Source: JAFEDN01 sp963832945 (GTDB lineage: Bacteria; Pseudomonadota; Gammaproteobacteria; Coxiellales; Coxiellaceae). From it: a stretch of 64,000 nt of DNA. The position numbers were made by a program, and so were the translations under genes. Positions 8,549 through 17,676 of the stretch are shown piece by piece; positions within the stretch are counted from its first letter, which is position 1; every line of letters begins with the position of its first letter. Under the pieces are notes generated by a model that was given only the letters and a program-made list of their open reading frames with translations, searched no databases and was not told the origin of the DNA. The stretch covers positions 62,001 to 126,000 of the forward strand of contig CAWHVV010000004.1 of the NCBI GenBank assembly GCA_963832945.1, in the 5' to 3' direction.

Positions 8549-9340
8549 ATGACTTATCTCACGGCTATTTTTATTCTGATTGGGATATCCGTCCTGGCGG
8601 GTAGTTGCGTTTTTCTCGTCAGAAAGTACGTACATGTTAGCTTTTTGCAAAAACACCACGAAGTCGCATTCATCATTTTTCTCCAGGAAGGCGTTATTTA
8701 TGGGGTGTTATTAGCGTTTGTGGTTTCTGTGGTCTGGGGACAGTTTAATGATGTGGGCGAGGAAATGGAGAGGGAAGTATCTAATTTATTGGTAGTTGCG
8801 CAATTAACGCCAGTCCTTCCTGAAGCGTTGCGCGTCAATATGCAGTCGGATATGCGCGATTACATGCAATCAGTCCTTAATCAGGAATGGAAAACCATGT
8901 ATTATGGCCAGTCAAACGTGGAATCACGCGACCTGATTGATCATCTACAGACGATTTTTTTAGAGTATAAACCCCAGAATATTGCGGAAGTGGCTGTCTA
9001 CTCTGAAATATTGCGTCATTTATCGGAGGCCCGTGAAGCGCGGAGAATCAGACTTTTCCATTCAGCCCTGTCGGTGCCCAGTGTCATCTGGGTCATACTA
9101 ATCGGAATGGGAATGATGGTGATCGCACTGCCGCTGTTTTTTGGTATGGAGCACCGCTGGCCGCAGGCGCTTCTCACAGGGTGTCTGACGGCCATGATTA
9201 CTTCCCTATTGCTGTTAATTATTTTACTGGATAATCCCTTTGGAGAAAATTTGCAGGTGGACAATGCCGCTTTTGTCCAGGGCCTCGATCAGGTGAATTC
9301 CATGATTCTTCACGGCTCGTTTAATCCCTCTTTCAGATGA
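8549..9340 (+). CDS. DUF4239 (bestrophin-like) membrane protein
   Basis: 263 aa from the ATG at 8549, which has GGGAGG in front. A frame open from 8420 would read through the repeat remnant and is rejected. Membrane segments: about 5-22, 42-65, 180-205 and 215-240. The soluble loop between the pairs is helical and charged (QFNDVGEEMEREVSNLLVVAQ), as in the DUF4239 family, which is distantly related to bestrophin-like channels. Its role is unknown. It could be read with gatCA or from its own promoter. Confidence 0.8.
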   Translation: MTYLTAIFILIGISVLAGSCVFLVRKYVHVSFLQKHHEVAFIIFLQEGVIYGVLLAFVVSVVWGQFNDVGEEMEREVSNLLVVAQLTPVLPEALRVNMQSDMRDYMQSVLNQEWKTMYYGQSNVESRDLIDHLQTIFLEYKPQNIAEVAVYSEILRHLSEAREARRIRLFHSALSVPSVIWVILIGMGMMVIALPLFFGMEHRWPQALLTGCLTAMITSLLLLIILLDNPFGENLQVDNAAFVQGLDQVNSMILHGSFNPSFR

Positions 9341-9351
9341 AATTCTGACTA

Positions 9352-9404
9352 TTCTAAAGTACACTTTATTTCAGTCTTGACTTTTCTAAAGTTTTATTTA
9401 TAAT
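9352..9404 (+). promoter_or_regulatory. Promoter with paired TTCTAAAGT boxes; probably leaderless
   Basis: TTGACT (9377-9382), a 16-bp spacer and a perfect TATAAT (9399-9404). The ATG of the next gene is at 9413, so the transcript would start within a base or two of it. TTCTAAAGT occurs at 9352-9360 and again at 9384-9392, 32 bp (three helical turns) apart. The first box overlaps an inverted repeat, AAAGT-AC-ACTTT (9356-9367). The second box lies between -35 and -10. This arrangement suggests repression, perhaps autoregulation. Confidence 0.6.
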
Positions 9405-9412
9405 AGTCGGAT

Positions 9413-10618
9413 ATGGAAAGAATTTATTCCCCCGTTATACGTCATCATTTAGCCCATTACCGGCAGATGCTATTCCTTACAGGCCCAAGGCAAGTCGGTA
9501 AAACGACCCTGAGTAAGCAAAGTCTCACAGATTATCAATCTTATTATCTCAATTGGGACAATGTGACTGATAAGGCGCTCATCCTGGAAGGGATGGAAGC
9601 GATTAGCACTAAGGCTTTTATGGATACCGCCGCCACAAAGCCTCGGGCCATTATTTTCGATGAAATTCAAAAATATCGCCAATGGAAAACCCTCTTAAAA
9701 GGTTATTTTGATGGCTACGAGGATAAGCTTCATATGTTGGTGACCGGCAGCGCCAAATTGAATGTGTATCGTCGAGGCGGTGATAGCATGATGGGGCGGT
9801 ATTTCGCTTATCGCATTCATCCATTATCGGTTGCTGAATGCATTGGCAAGGGAGGGGTCTCGCTGGAAATTCAGCCGCCGTGTTCTCTGGATGACACACA
9901 ATGGGAACATTTATTAAATTTCGGCGGTTTTCCGGAGCCATTTTTAGCTGCAGATTCTATCTTTTATCAACGATGGCAGACCGCGAAGCAGGAGCAATTG
10001 TTTCAGGAAGATTTGCGCGAATTAACCCAGGTACACGATATGAAACGTCTGGAATTGCTGGCCCATTTATTAACCGGGCAGGTGGGAGGAGTGGTTACTT
10101 ATAGCGAGCTGGCGAAAAAAATTCGCGTGTCCGAGCCAACCGTTCGTCAGTGGTTGGATATTTTAAAAGCGGTTTATTATTGTTTTACCATCAAGCCGTG
10201 GTCACAAAATGTTACTCGTTCTCTTATTAAAGAACCTAAAGTTTATCTTTGGGATTGGTCAATGGTTCAGCCTCTGGGTGCGCGCATTGAAAATTTTGTT
10301 GCCAGTCATCTATTAAAAGCCACTCACTGGTGGACGGATATAGGTTTGGGAAAGTACGAATTATTTTATTTGCGCGACAAGGAAAAACGTGAAGTCGATT
10401 TTGTAATTGTAAAAAATGCGCAACCCTGGTTAATGATCGAAGTCAAAAGCAGCGGTAATCAACACGTCTCCCCTCACTTAAAATATTTTCATCAACAATT
10501 GAAAACCCTGCACGTCTGCCAACTGGCGTATGATATGCCATACGAGGCTCTGGATTGCTTTACCCTGAAAAAGCCTCTGATAGTTCCCATGCGGACTTTC
10601 TTATCCCAATTAGTATAG
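9413..10618 (+). CDS. AAA-type ATPase with DUF4143 nuclease-like C-terminus
   Basis: 401 aa. Walker A is GPRQVGKTT (24-32), Walker B is AIIFDEIQKY (about 80), and a sensor-like VTGSAKLNVYRRGGDS follows. A winged helix (VTYSELAKKIRVSEPTVRQWLDIL, about 225-250) leads into the DUF4143 domain with the EVDFVIV...LMIEVKSS core, resembling a PD-(D/E)xK fold. The family is widespread, of unknown function, and common in genomic islands. There is no Shine-Dalgarno because the promoter sits almost on the ATG; leaderless translation is likely. Whether it has DNA-cleaving activity is unknown. Confidence 0.88.
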   Translation: MERIYSPVIRHHLAHYRQMLFLTGPRQVGKTTLSKQSLTDYQSYYLNWDNVTDKALILEGMEAISTKAFMDTAATKPRAIIFDEIQKYRQWKTLLKGYFDGYEDKLHMLVTGSAKLNVYRRGGDSMMGRYFAYRIHPLSVAECIGKGGVSLEIQPPCSLDDTQWEHLLNFGGFPEPFLAADSIFYQRWQTAKQEQLFQEDLRELTQVHDMKRLELLAHLLTGQVGGVVTYSELAKKIRVSEPTVRQWLDILKAVYYCFTIKPWSQNVTRSLIKEPKVYLWDWSMVQPLGARIENFVASHLLKATHWWTDIGLGKYELFYLRDKEKREVDFVIVKNAQPWLMIEVKSSGNQHVSPHLKYFHQQLKTLHVCQLAYDMPYEALDCFTLKKPLIVPMRTFLSQLV

Positions 10619-10628
10619 GTTTGATTCG

Positions 10629-10657
10629 TATCCTGCTGTACGCAGCGGGAATTGCTG
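10629..10657 (-). repeat. Hairpin repeat, remnant E
   Basis: ATCCTGCTGTACGCAGCGGGAATTGCTG keeps only the terminal repeat plus a few bases of its hairpin partner, with the core deleted. It lies between the DUF4143 ATPase and nuoJ, at the point where the nuo operon lacks its first nine genes. Confidence 0.65.
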
Positions 10658-10678
10658 GCATTGTCGACAGTGATTCGC

Positions 10679-10684
10679 TATAAT
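10679..10684 (+). promoter_or_regulatory. Possible -10 box for nuoJ-proA
   Basis: A perfect TATAAT, 37 bp before the nuoJ ATG. No good -35 lies at 16-18 bp (GGCATT is the nearest), so this is a weak call. It is the only promoter-like element before the nuo block. Confidence 0.35.
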
Positions 10685-10720
10685 GATGGCCATTGATTTA
10701 TCAAGTGCTTGGGAGTGTAG

Positions 10721-11329
10721 ATGGCCGAGGCCATATATCAAATAGTTTTTTACTTATTTACCATCGCCTTACTGGGTTCAGCGGCGATGGTGGTGTTTTC
10801 GCGCAATCCGGTGCGTGCCATATTGTTTTTAGTGATGGCGTTTTTCTGCAGCGCAGTATTGTGGATGTTGCTTCAGGCCGAATTTTTATCCCTCGTATTA
10901 ATTTTTGTTTACGTCGGCGCGGTAATGACCCTGTTCCTGTTTGTGGTGATGATGCTTAATATCGACCTTGCTCCCCTCAAAGAAGGTTTCGTCCGTTATT
11001 TACCCTTTGGGTTGCTGGTGTTAGCGTTTATGGTAGGCATTATGCTGTTTGCGTTGAACAGCGGCAAACAGTTTAGTTCGGTGACCATGCTGGTTGAACA
11101 CGGTTCCAATTACGACAACACAGCGGCTATTGGAAACGAATTATTTACCCATTATCTTTATGAATTCGAAATTGCTGGATTAATTTTATTAGTGGCGATG
11201 GTGGCAGCTATCAGTCTGGCATTTTATGGCCGTAAGCCCGGCACTAAATCTCAGAAAGTGTCTCAGCAATTGGAAGCCAATAAAGCCACCGGCCTGCGCG
11301 TCGTAAAAATGAAACCGGAGCCCAGATGA
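10721..11329 (+). CDS. nuoJ: NADH-quinone oxidoreductase subunit J
   Basis: 202 aa with five membrane segments. The start MAEAIYQIVFYLFTIALLGSA and the motif SRNPVRAILFLVMAFF are typical. It is part of the proton-pumping membrane arm of complex I, next to NuoK. The start lacks a strong ribosome site but is fixed by family alignment. It overlaps nuoK by four bases (ATGA). nuoA-I are not upstream: the DUF4143 ATPase is. Confidence 0.95.
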   Translation: MAEAIYQIVFYLFTIALLGSAAMVVFSRNPVRAILFLVMAFFCSAVLWMLLQAEFLSLVLIFVYVGAVMTLFLFVVMMLNIDLAPLKEGFVRYLPFGLLVLAFMVGIMLFALNSGKQFSSVTMLVEHGSNYDNTAAIGNELFTHYLYEFEIAGLILLVAMVAAISLAFYGRKPGTKSQKVSQQLEANKATGLRVVKMKPEPR

Positions 11330-11631
11330 TTCCACTGAATTTTTATTTAATAATCGGCGCTATTCTGTTTGGTTTAAGTTTTGCCGGTATCATTCTCAAT
11401 CGCAAAAACATCATTATTTTACTCATGTGCCTGGAATTGATGTTGTTGGCGGTGAACACTAATTTTGTAGCATTCGCGCATTATCTGGATCTGGTCGCTG
11501 GAGAAGTATTTGTATTCTTTATCCTGACTATAGCTGCGGCGGAAGCTGCTATCGGCCTGGCGATTCTGGTATTATTATACAGGCAACGCGGCACTATCAA
11601 TGTACAAAATATGGATTTATTAAAGGGTTAA
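11326..11631 (+). CDS. nuoK: NADH-quinone oxidoreductase subunit K
   Basis: 101 aa, three membrane helices, the usual MrpC-like subunit. The two conserved membrane glutamates are present, in LMCLELMLLAVN and in ILTIAAAEAAIGLAI. Translation is coupled to nuoJ (ATGA) and nuoL starts 3 bp later. Confidence 0.97.
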   Translation: MIPLNFYLIIGAILFGLSFAGIILNRKNIIILLMCLELMLLAVNTNFVAFAHYLDLVAGEVFVFFILTIAAAEAAIGLAILVLLYRQRGTINVQNMDLLKG

Positions 11632-11634
11632 ATT

Positions 11635-13590
11635 GTGAATCATCCACTGGTATGGGTTGTTGTCTTCGCGCCGTTACTGGGCGCGATCATCGCCGGCTTT
11701 TTAGGCAAAGTCATTGGCCGTTCGGCTACGCATAGAATTGCGATTGGATTGATGATCTGTTCTTTCGCCGCGGCGCTGGGAATTGCAAAGCAGGTGCTGA
11801 TAGACGGCAAAACTTATAATGACCTGTTGTATCACTGGGTTTTAAGCGGCCATTACGCATTCGATGTGGGTTTTTTAGTGGATCAGCTGTCCGCGGTGAT
11901 GATGGTCATTGTCACTTTTGTATCCCTTGTGGTGCATATTTATACCATTGGCTATATGCATGATGATCCTGGTTATCAACGATTTTTCAGTTATGTTTCC
12001 CTCTTTACCTTCGCGATGCTGATGTTGGTGACCGCGAACAACTTTCTCCAGTTATTTTTTGGCTGGGAAGGCGTCGGCCTGGTTTCTTATTTGCTTATCG
12101 GTTTTTGGTTCAAAACCACTGCGGCGGCCAACGGCAGTTTTAAAGCTTTTTTAGTGAACCGCGTCGGCGATATGGGTTTTATTATCGGCATCGCCGCCGT
12201 CCTCACCTATTTTGGTTCGCTGGATTACAACACCGTGTTCGCACAGGCGCCAACCGTTGCCGGTTTAAAAATTAACGTCTTTGCCCATACGCCGTGGTCG
12301 GTGATGAGCTTGATTTGTATCGCCCTGTTTGTGGGAGCGATGGGTAAGTCCGCGCAGATACCATTACATGTTTGGCTGCCGGAATCCATGGCCGGTCCTA
12401 CGCCCATTTCCGCATTAATTCACGCCGCCACCATGGTGACGGCAGGCATTTTCATGGTGGCGCGCATGTCGCCGCTATTTGAGCTTTCGCCGGTTGCGCT
12501 GAGTTTAGTTTTAGTTATTGGTGCAACCGGCGCTTTATTCCTCGGCGTGCTGGCGTTTGTCGAAAATGATATTAAACGAGTGATTGCTTATTCCACCATG
12601 TCGCAACTCGGGTACATGATGGCGGCCAATGGCGCCTCTGCTTTTTCGGCGGGTATATTTCATTTAGCGACACACGCCTGTTTTAAAGCTTTATTATTCC
12701 TGGCCGCAGGTTCGGTAATTATTGCCATGCACCATGAGCAGGATATCCGCAAGATGGGTAATTTACGCAGGTATATGCCTATTACTTACGTCACTTTCCT
12801 GATTGGTTCCCTGGCGTTAGCGGCAATCCCGCCTTTTGCCGGCTTCTATTCCAAAGACGCCATTATCGAAGCGGTGCATACCGCCACTATTCCGGGCGCA
12901 CATTACGCTTATATTTGTCTATTACTCGGTAGCTTCGCCACCTCATATTACATGTTTCGCGTGTTTTTCCTGGCATTCCATACCAGCGAACGCATGGAAA
13001 AACATACCCGCGAACATCTTCACGAAACCGGCTGGACAATGACATTGCCTTTAATATTATTGGCGATCCCCTCTGTATTTTTGGGAGCGGCGCTGGCCCA
13101 AAAAATGTTATACAGTCCGTCGCCTTTATTGGGCAATAGTATTCACGTGGCATCGCAATACGATGTCCTCAAACACTTAGCCGAAGAATTCCCCGGTATC
13201 TGGCGAGCGATTTTCGAATCATTTTTTACCCTGCCGTTTTGGTTCGCACTCGCCGGAATTTTTGTGGCGTGGCTGTTCTGCGTTAAAGCGCCGATGATCA
13301 GAACCCGGCTGTCGAAATATTTAGCGACCATTCAACGGATTTTAGTGGCTAAATATGGTTTTGATATTTTTTACCAGAAGGTTATTTTGCCTTTGGTGCG
13401 AGGCTTGAGTGAATTCTTTTATCGCTGGACAGATCGAAAAGTGATTGATGCCGTCATGGTAGATGGCTCCGGCCACATCATATCGCGTGTCTCGCAACGT
13501 TTACGGCGTCTGCAAACAGGGTATTTATATCATTATGCATTTGTCATGATGTTGGGTTTGCTAGCGTTTTTATGCTGGTTTTTATTTTAA
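11635..13590 (+). CDS. nuoL: NADH-quinone oxidoreductase subunit L
   Basis: 651 aa with a GTG start 3 bp after nuoK. It is a Mrp-antiporter-like proton-pumping subunit at the far end of the membrane arm. Visible landmarks are FFGWEGVGLVSYLLIGFW, the lysine region GKSAQIPLHVWLPESMAGPTPISALIHAATMVTAG and the long C-terminal amphipathic region ending in a final anchoring helix (YAFVMMLGLLAFLCWFLF). Length and motifs are normal. Confidence 0.97.
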   Translation: MNHPLVWVVVFAPLLGAIIAGFLGKVIGRSATHRIAIGLMICSFAAALGIAKQVLIDGKTYNDLLYHWVLSGHYAFDVGFLVDQLSAVMMVIVTFVSLVVHIYTIGYMHDDPGYQRFFSYVSLFTFAMLMLVTANNFLQLFFGWEGVGLVSYLLIGFWFKTTAAANGSFKAFLVNRVGDMGFIIGIAAVLTYFGSLDYNTVFAQAPTVAGLKINVFAHTPWSVMSLICIALFVGAMGKSAQIPLHVWLPESMAGPTPISALIHAATMVTAGIFMVARMSPLFELSPVALSLVLVIGATGALFLGVLAFVENDIKRVIAYSTMSQLGYMMAANGASAFSAGIFHLATHACFKALLFLAAGSVIIAMHHEQDIRKMGNLRRYMPITYVTFLIGSLALAAIPPFAGFYSKDAIIEAVHTATIPGAHYAYICLLLGSFATSYYMFRVFFLAFHTSERMEKHTREHLHETGWTMTLPLILLAIPSVFLGAALAQKMLYSPSPLLGNSIHVASQYDVLKHLAEEFPGIWRAIFESFFTLPFWFALAGIFVAWLFCVKAPMIRTRLSKYLATIQRILVAKYGFDIFYQKVILPLVRGLSEFFYRWTDRKVIDAVMVDGSGHIISRVSQRLRRLQTGYLYHYAFVMMLGLLAFLCWFLF

Positions 13591-13606
13591 ACCCTCACGG
13601 AGAAGT

Positions 13607-15109
13607 ATGCCGATTTTAAGTTATTTAATCTGGTTACCGGTTTTGGGAGCCGTGTTGGTGCTGCTATGCAATGAACAGCGTGCGAATTTAGCCCGTTATA
13701 TTGCTTTGCTGGTCATGGTGATCAGTCTCGTTTTGTGCATCCCGCTCTATGGCCATTTCGATACGGGCACTGCTTCTTTGCAATTTAGCGAACATTTGAA
13801 CTGGATTCCCAGCCTGAAAATTAATTACGATTTAGGCATTGATGGTATTTCCCTGCCGCTGGTGATCCTGACCTGCCTGACTACCTTATTGATCGTGTTG
13901 GCGTCGTGGACAATGGTCCATCAAAAGGTCTCTCAGTATTTAGCCACATTTCTCGTCATGCAAGGCATGATGGTCGGAGTTTTCGCGGCGGCGGATTCCA
14001 TGTTGTTTTATTTCTTTTGGGAAGGCACCTTGATTCCCATGTACTTAAGCATAGGAATATGGGGTTCACACAACCGTTCTTACGCGGCCATTAAATTTTT
14101 TCTTTATACTTTTTTTGGTTCCGCGTTACTGCTGGTCGCCTTATTGTACTTGCGGTTTCAGGCAGGCAGTTTCCTGATTACCGATTTTTATTTTCTAAAA
14201 ATAGCTTTGACCGCACAGATATTAATATTTATCGGGTTTTTCCTTGGCTTTGCCATTAAAGTGCCGATGTTTCCTTTTCACACCTGGTTGCCACATGCGC
14301 ACACCGAAGCGCCGGCTGGCGGGTCCGTTATCCTTGCGGCTTTGATGTTAAAGCTGGGAGGATATGGATTTCTGCGATTCACGCTGCCGATTGTCCCCGA
14401 TGCCTGCCGCACCCTGGAATGGGTGATGGTGGTATTATCCCTGGTGGCCATTCTATATATTGGATTGGTGGCCATCGCACAGGTGGACATGAAACGCCTG
14501 ATTGCTTATTCCTCCGTGGCACACATGGGTTTTGTTACCTTGGGTTGCTTTTTACCATTTATCATCGTTGAAAAGACCATGAGCCAGCACGCAGCGGTTT
14601 TGCCGATAGAGGGTGCGGTCGTGCAGATGATCGCTCACGCTTTTGGTTCCGGCGCGCTCTTCCTTGCTTTTGGCGCTTTATACGAGCAAATGCATACACG
14701 TGCGTTGAAAGATTTTGGCGGGGTCGCCAATACCATGCCCATTTTTGCCGCCTTTTTTATGCTGTTCGTCATGGCTAACGTCGGATTGCCGGGCACTTCA
14801 GGATTCGTCGGTGAATTTTTAGTGATCACCAGTTCCTTCCAGGCTGGCTTTTGGGTAACATTTTTCGCTGCCTCCACCTTAATTACCGGCGCCGCTTATA
14901 GTTTATGGATGTATCGGCGGGTATTTTATGGAGAAGCCGCCAATGAAGACGTGCGTCAATTGCGTGACATCGGTAGCGTGAATATCCTGGTATTTGCCGT
15001 ACTGGCGGTTTTTATTTTGTTAATAGGGATATTCCCGGGCGTATTATTAAATGTGGTTCACGCTTCCGCAAGTCATCTCGTTGAATTAACTGCACAATCC
15101 CGTTTATAG
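13607..15109 (+). CDS. nuoM: NADH-quinone oxidoreductase subunit M
   Basis: 500 aa. Antiporter-like subunit with YFFWEGTLIPMYLSIGIWG (membrane Glu), AIKVPMFPFHTWLPHAHTEAP and the VDMKRLIAYSSVAHMGF helix. All family landmarks are present. It is preceded by ACGGAGAAGT at a good distance from the ATG and lies 16 bp after nuoL. Confidence 0.97.
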   Translation: MPILSYLIWLPVLGAVLVLLCNEQRANLARYIALLVMVISLVLCIPLYGHFDTGTASLQFSEHLNWIPSLKINYDLGIDGISLPLVILTCLTTLLIVLASWTMVHQKVSQYLATFLVMQGMMVGVFAAADSMLFYFFWEGTLIPMYLSIGIWGSHNRSYAAIKFFLYTFFGSALLLVALLYLRFQAGSFLITDFYFLKIALTAQILIFIGFFLGFAIKVPMFPFHTWLPHAHTEAPAGGSVILAALMLKLGGYGFLRFTLPIVPDACRTLEWVMVVLSLVAILYIGLVAIAQVDMKRLIAYSSVAHMGFVTLGCFLPFIIVEKTMSQHAAVLPIEGAVVQMIAHAFGSGALFLAFGALYEQMHTRALKDFGGVANTMPIFAAFFMLFVMANVGLPGTSGFVGEFLVITSSFQAGFWVTFFAASTLITGAAYSLWMYRRVFYGEAANEDVRQLRDIGSVNILVFAVLAVFILLIGIFPGVLLNVVHASASHLVELTAQSRL

Positions 15110-15121
15110 AGGTAGACCTTT

Positions 15122-16558
15122 ATGACATTTTCAGATTTATTGCCTATTTTGCCTGAATTATTTTTAACGGTGATGGTCGCAGTGGTTTTATTAGCGGGTG
15201 TTTTTGCTCCCCGCCATAAACAGCTGGCTTATTATCTGGTACAGCTGAGTTTGATTATCGCCGCCATTTTAACCTTGTATTGTTACTCGGCATTAGGAAA
15301 TGTCGCTACGTTTTCGTTCAACCACAGTTATGTCCTTGACCATTTTGCCGTCGTGCTGAAATTATTTGTGTATTTAATTTCCTTCGTCGTGTTTTTATAT
15401 TCCCGAAATTACAATCAGGAGCGCCATATTCTCAACAATGAATTTCATGTGTTAGCGCTGTTATCAACTATCGGCATGCTGGCGCTGATATCCGCTTATA
15501 ATTTACTCACCCTGTATCTGGCTTTGGAATTACTGTCATTACCGTTATATGCTCTGGTGGCGTTGCAACGGGCAAAGATGCGTTGTGTGGAAGCCGCCAT
15601 GAAATATTTTGTCGTCGGCGGTATGGCTTCCGGAATGTTGCTGTATGGCATTTCAATATTATTCGGCGCCACCGGCAGTCTCGACCTGAGCATCATTGCT
15701 CACGCCGTGGGGCAACTTAACGGATTGCACAACATCATGCTGATTTTCGCATTAGTATTCATTATTGCCGGCATGGCCTTTAAAGTCGGTGCGGTGCCTT
15801 TCCACATGTGGGTGCCTGACGTTTATGACGGAGCGCCGACGTCAGTGACTTTGCTGATCAGCGCCGCTCCAAAAATAGCCGGTTTCGCTTTGTTTGTACG
15901 TATTTTAGCGATCGGTTTGCCTGGCCTGATCGGAGAATGGCAACAAATATTATTGGTGATAGCCTTATTGTCGATCGCTCTGGGTAACATTGTCGCCATT
16001 GTGCAAAGTAATATCAAACGAATGTTGGCGTACTCATCGATTTCTCACATGGGATTTATGTTATTAGGTTTAGCTTGTGGCAATGAATCCGGTAACAGCG
16101 CCGCCATTTTTTATGTTATCACTTACAGTCTGATGAGTCTGGGCGCCTTCGGTATGGTGACATTAATGAGTCGCGCAGGCTTTGAAGCCAACGATATAGA
16201 AGATTACGCCGGTCTTAATCAGCGCAGCCCCTGGCTGGCGTTTATGTTGCTGATTCTGATGTTTTCCATGGCGGGGGTGCCACCGCTGGTGGGATTTATC
16301 GCAAAATTAGCCGTTTTAAATGCACTGGTGGGTGCTCACTTAACCTGGGTTGCCGTGCTCGCTTTAATCTTTTCCATTATCGGAGCTTATTACTATATTC
16401 GAGTCGTTAAAGTCATGTATTTCGACCAACCGCTGGAGGCCGAGTTAATTGTTTGTCCTCAGGACACAAAACTGGCGATTACGGTTAATGGCATCGCCAT
16501 ATTATTATTAGGGATTTTCCCTGGCGCCTTATCAACCCTTTGCCAGGGACTTTTTTAG
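15122..16558 (+). CDS. nuoN: NADH-quinone oxidoreductase subunit N
   Basis: 478 aa, the third antiporter-like subunit of complex I. Motifs: YLALELLSLPLYALVALQR, FKVGAVPFHMWVPDVYDGAPTSV and VQSNIKRMLAYSSISHMGFMLLG. It has AGAGGTAGACC before the ATG. Its TAG stop overlaps the GTG start of proB (TAGTG), which ties proline synthesis to the same transcript. Confidence 0.97.
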   Translation: MTFSDLLPILPELFLTVMVAVVLLAGVFAPRHKQLAYYLVQLSLIIAAILTLYCYSALGNVATFSFNHSYVLDHFAVVLKLFVYLISFVVFLYSRNYNQERHILNNEFHVLALLSTIGMLALISAYNLLTLYLALELLSLPLYALVALQRAKMRCVEAAMKYFVVGGMASGMLLYGISILFGATGSLDLSIIAHAVGQLNGLHNIMLIFALVFIIAGMAFKVGAVPFHMWVPDVYDGAPTSVTLLISAAPKIAGFALFVRILAIGLPGLIGEWQQILLVIALLSIALGNIVAIVQSNIKRMLAYSSISHMGFMLLGLACGNESGNSAAIFYVITYSLMSLGAFGMVTLMSRAGFEANDIEDYAGLNQRSPWLAFMLLILMFSMAGVPPLVGFIAKLAVLNALVGAHLTWVAVLALIFSIIGAYYYIRVVKVMYFDQPLEAELIVCPQDTKLAITVNGIAILLLGIFPGALSTLCQGLF

Positions 16559-17676
16559 TGAACGAACATTGGCAAAAAGCAAAACGTATTGTCGTTAAAA
16601 TTGGTTCTTCATTGCTGGTGGACGAACAATCGGGGAAAGTGCACCGGCCATGGTTAACACGTGTCGCCGCGGAAATTGCCGGTCTCTGGCGGCAGGATAA
16701 GGAAATTATTCTGGTTTCTTCGGGTTCCGTCGCCATTGGCCGCCGTCAACTTGATTTAGGCTCCTCACCGTTTCAACTCGAAGAAAAGCAGGCCGCTGCG
16801 GCGGTAGGCCAGATCCAGCTGGCGCATGCCTATCAGGAAGTCATGGCGGAACATGGAATCGCTGTCGCTCAAATATTATTAACTCTGGAAGACAGCGAAA
16901 ATCGTCAACGTTACCTCAACGCGCATAATACTCTCGAAACTTTATTGCGTTTAAAAGTGATACCCATTATCAATGAAAACGACACCGTAGCGACATCAGA
17001 AATTCGCTATGGCGACAATGACCGCCTGTCCGCCCGCGTTGCCCAGATGGCCGCTGCGGATGTATTGGTACTGTTATCAGACATTGATGGCTTATACACG
17101 GCCGATCCCCGCCGGGATCCCGCGGCAAAATTTATCCCCGAGGTTCAGGAACTGACTGCCGACATTGACGCGATGGGTGGGGGAGTCGGCAGCGGATACG
17201 GCTCGGGCGGCATGAAGACCAAACTGGCCGCAGCCCGCCTGGTGATGGCGTGCGGCTGCAGTATGGTGATTTGCAAAGGAAATACCGAAAAACCCTTGGC
17301 TCAACTTGAGTCCGAAGGTCGCCGCACCTGGTTTTTGCCACATATTTCGCCGCGAAAAGCCCGAAAAAACTGGCTGGCGCAACATTTACAACCCTATGGC
17401 ACTATCACCATTGATGACGGCGCCGCTCGTGCATTACGGGAAGGCAAAAGTTTATTGTCGGCAGGAGTAGTGTGGGTAGATGGTGAGTTTCGCAAAGGCG
17501 ATCCGGTGCGAATTATCACCGGGCAAAATCACGAAATTGCTCGCGGTCTGTGCAACTACCACGCTCATGAATTACGAATGATTATGGGGCGCCGCAGTAG
17601 TGACTTTGAACAAATCCTTGGTTACCTCGGAAATGATGAAATCATCCATCGCGATGATCTGGTGGTCCTGGAATGA
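16558..17676 (+). CDS. proB: Glutamate 5-kinase
   Basis: 372 aa from a GTG that overlaps the nuoN stop. An in-frame start at 16540 would lengthen the overlap and add MPGTFL, which is not family-like. The amino-acid kinase domain is clear: RIVVKIGSSLLV, SSGSVAIG, NENDTVATSEIRYGDNDRLSA and GSGYGSGGMKTKL. A C-terminal PUA domain starts near residue 275. The enzyme phosphorylates glutamate in the first step of proline synthesis. It overlaps proA by four bases (ATGA). Confidence 0.95.
   Translation: MNEHWQKAKRIVVKIGSSLLVDEQSGKVHRPWLTRVAAEIAGLWRQDKEIILVSSGSVAIGRRQLDLGSSPFQLEEKQAAAAVGQIQLAHAYQEVMAEHGIAVAQILLTLEDSENRQRYLNAHNTLETLLRLKVIPIINENDTVATSEIRYGDNDRLSARVAQMAAADVLVLLSDIDGLYTADPRRDPAAKFIPEVQELTADIDAMGGGVGSGYGSGGMKTKLAAARLVMACGCSMVICKGNTEKPLAQLESEGRRTWFLPHISPRKARKNWLAQHLQPYGTITIDDGAARALREGKSLLSAGVVWVDGEFRKGDPVRIITGQNHEIARGLCNYHAHELRMIMGRRSSDFEQILGYLGNDEIIHRDDLVVLE

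Noticed and set aside
16540..16557. Upstream start for proB at 16540
   Set aside because: It adds MPGTFL, encoded by nuoN sequence; the GTG at 16558 gives the normal ProB N-terminus and a typical TAGTG overlap.
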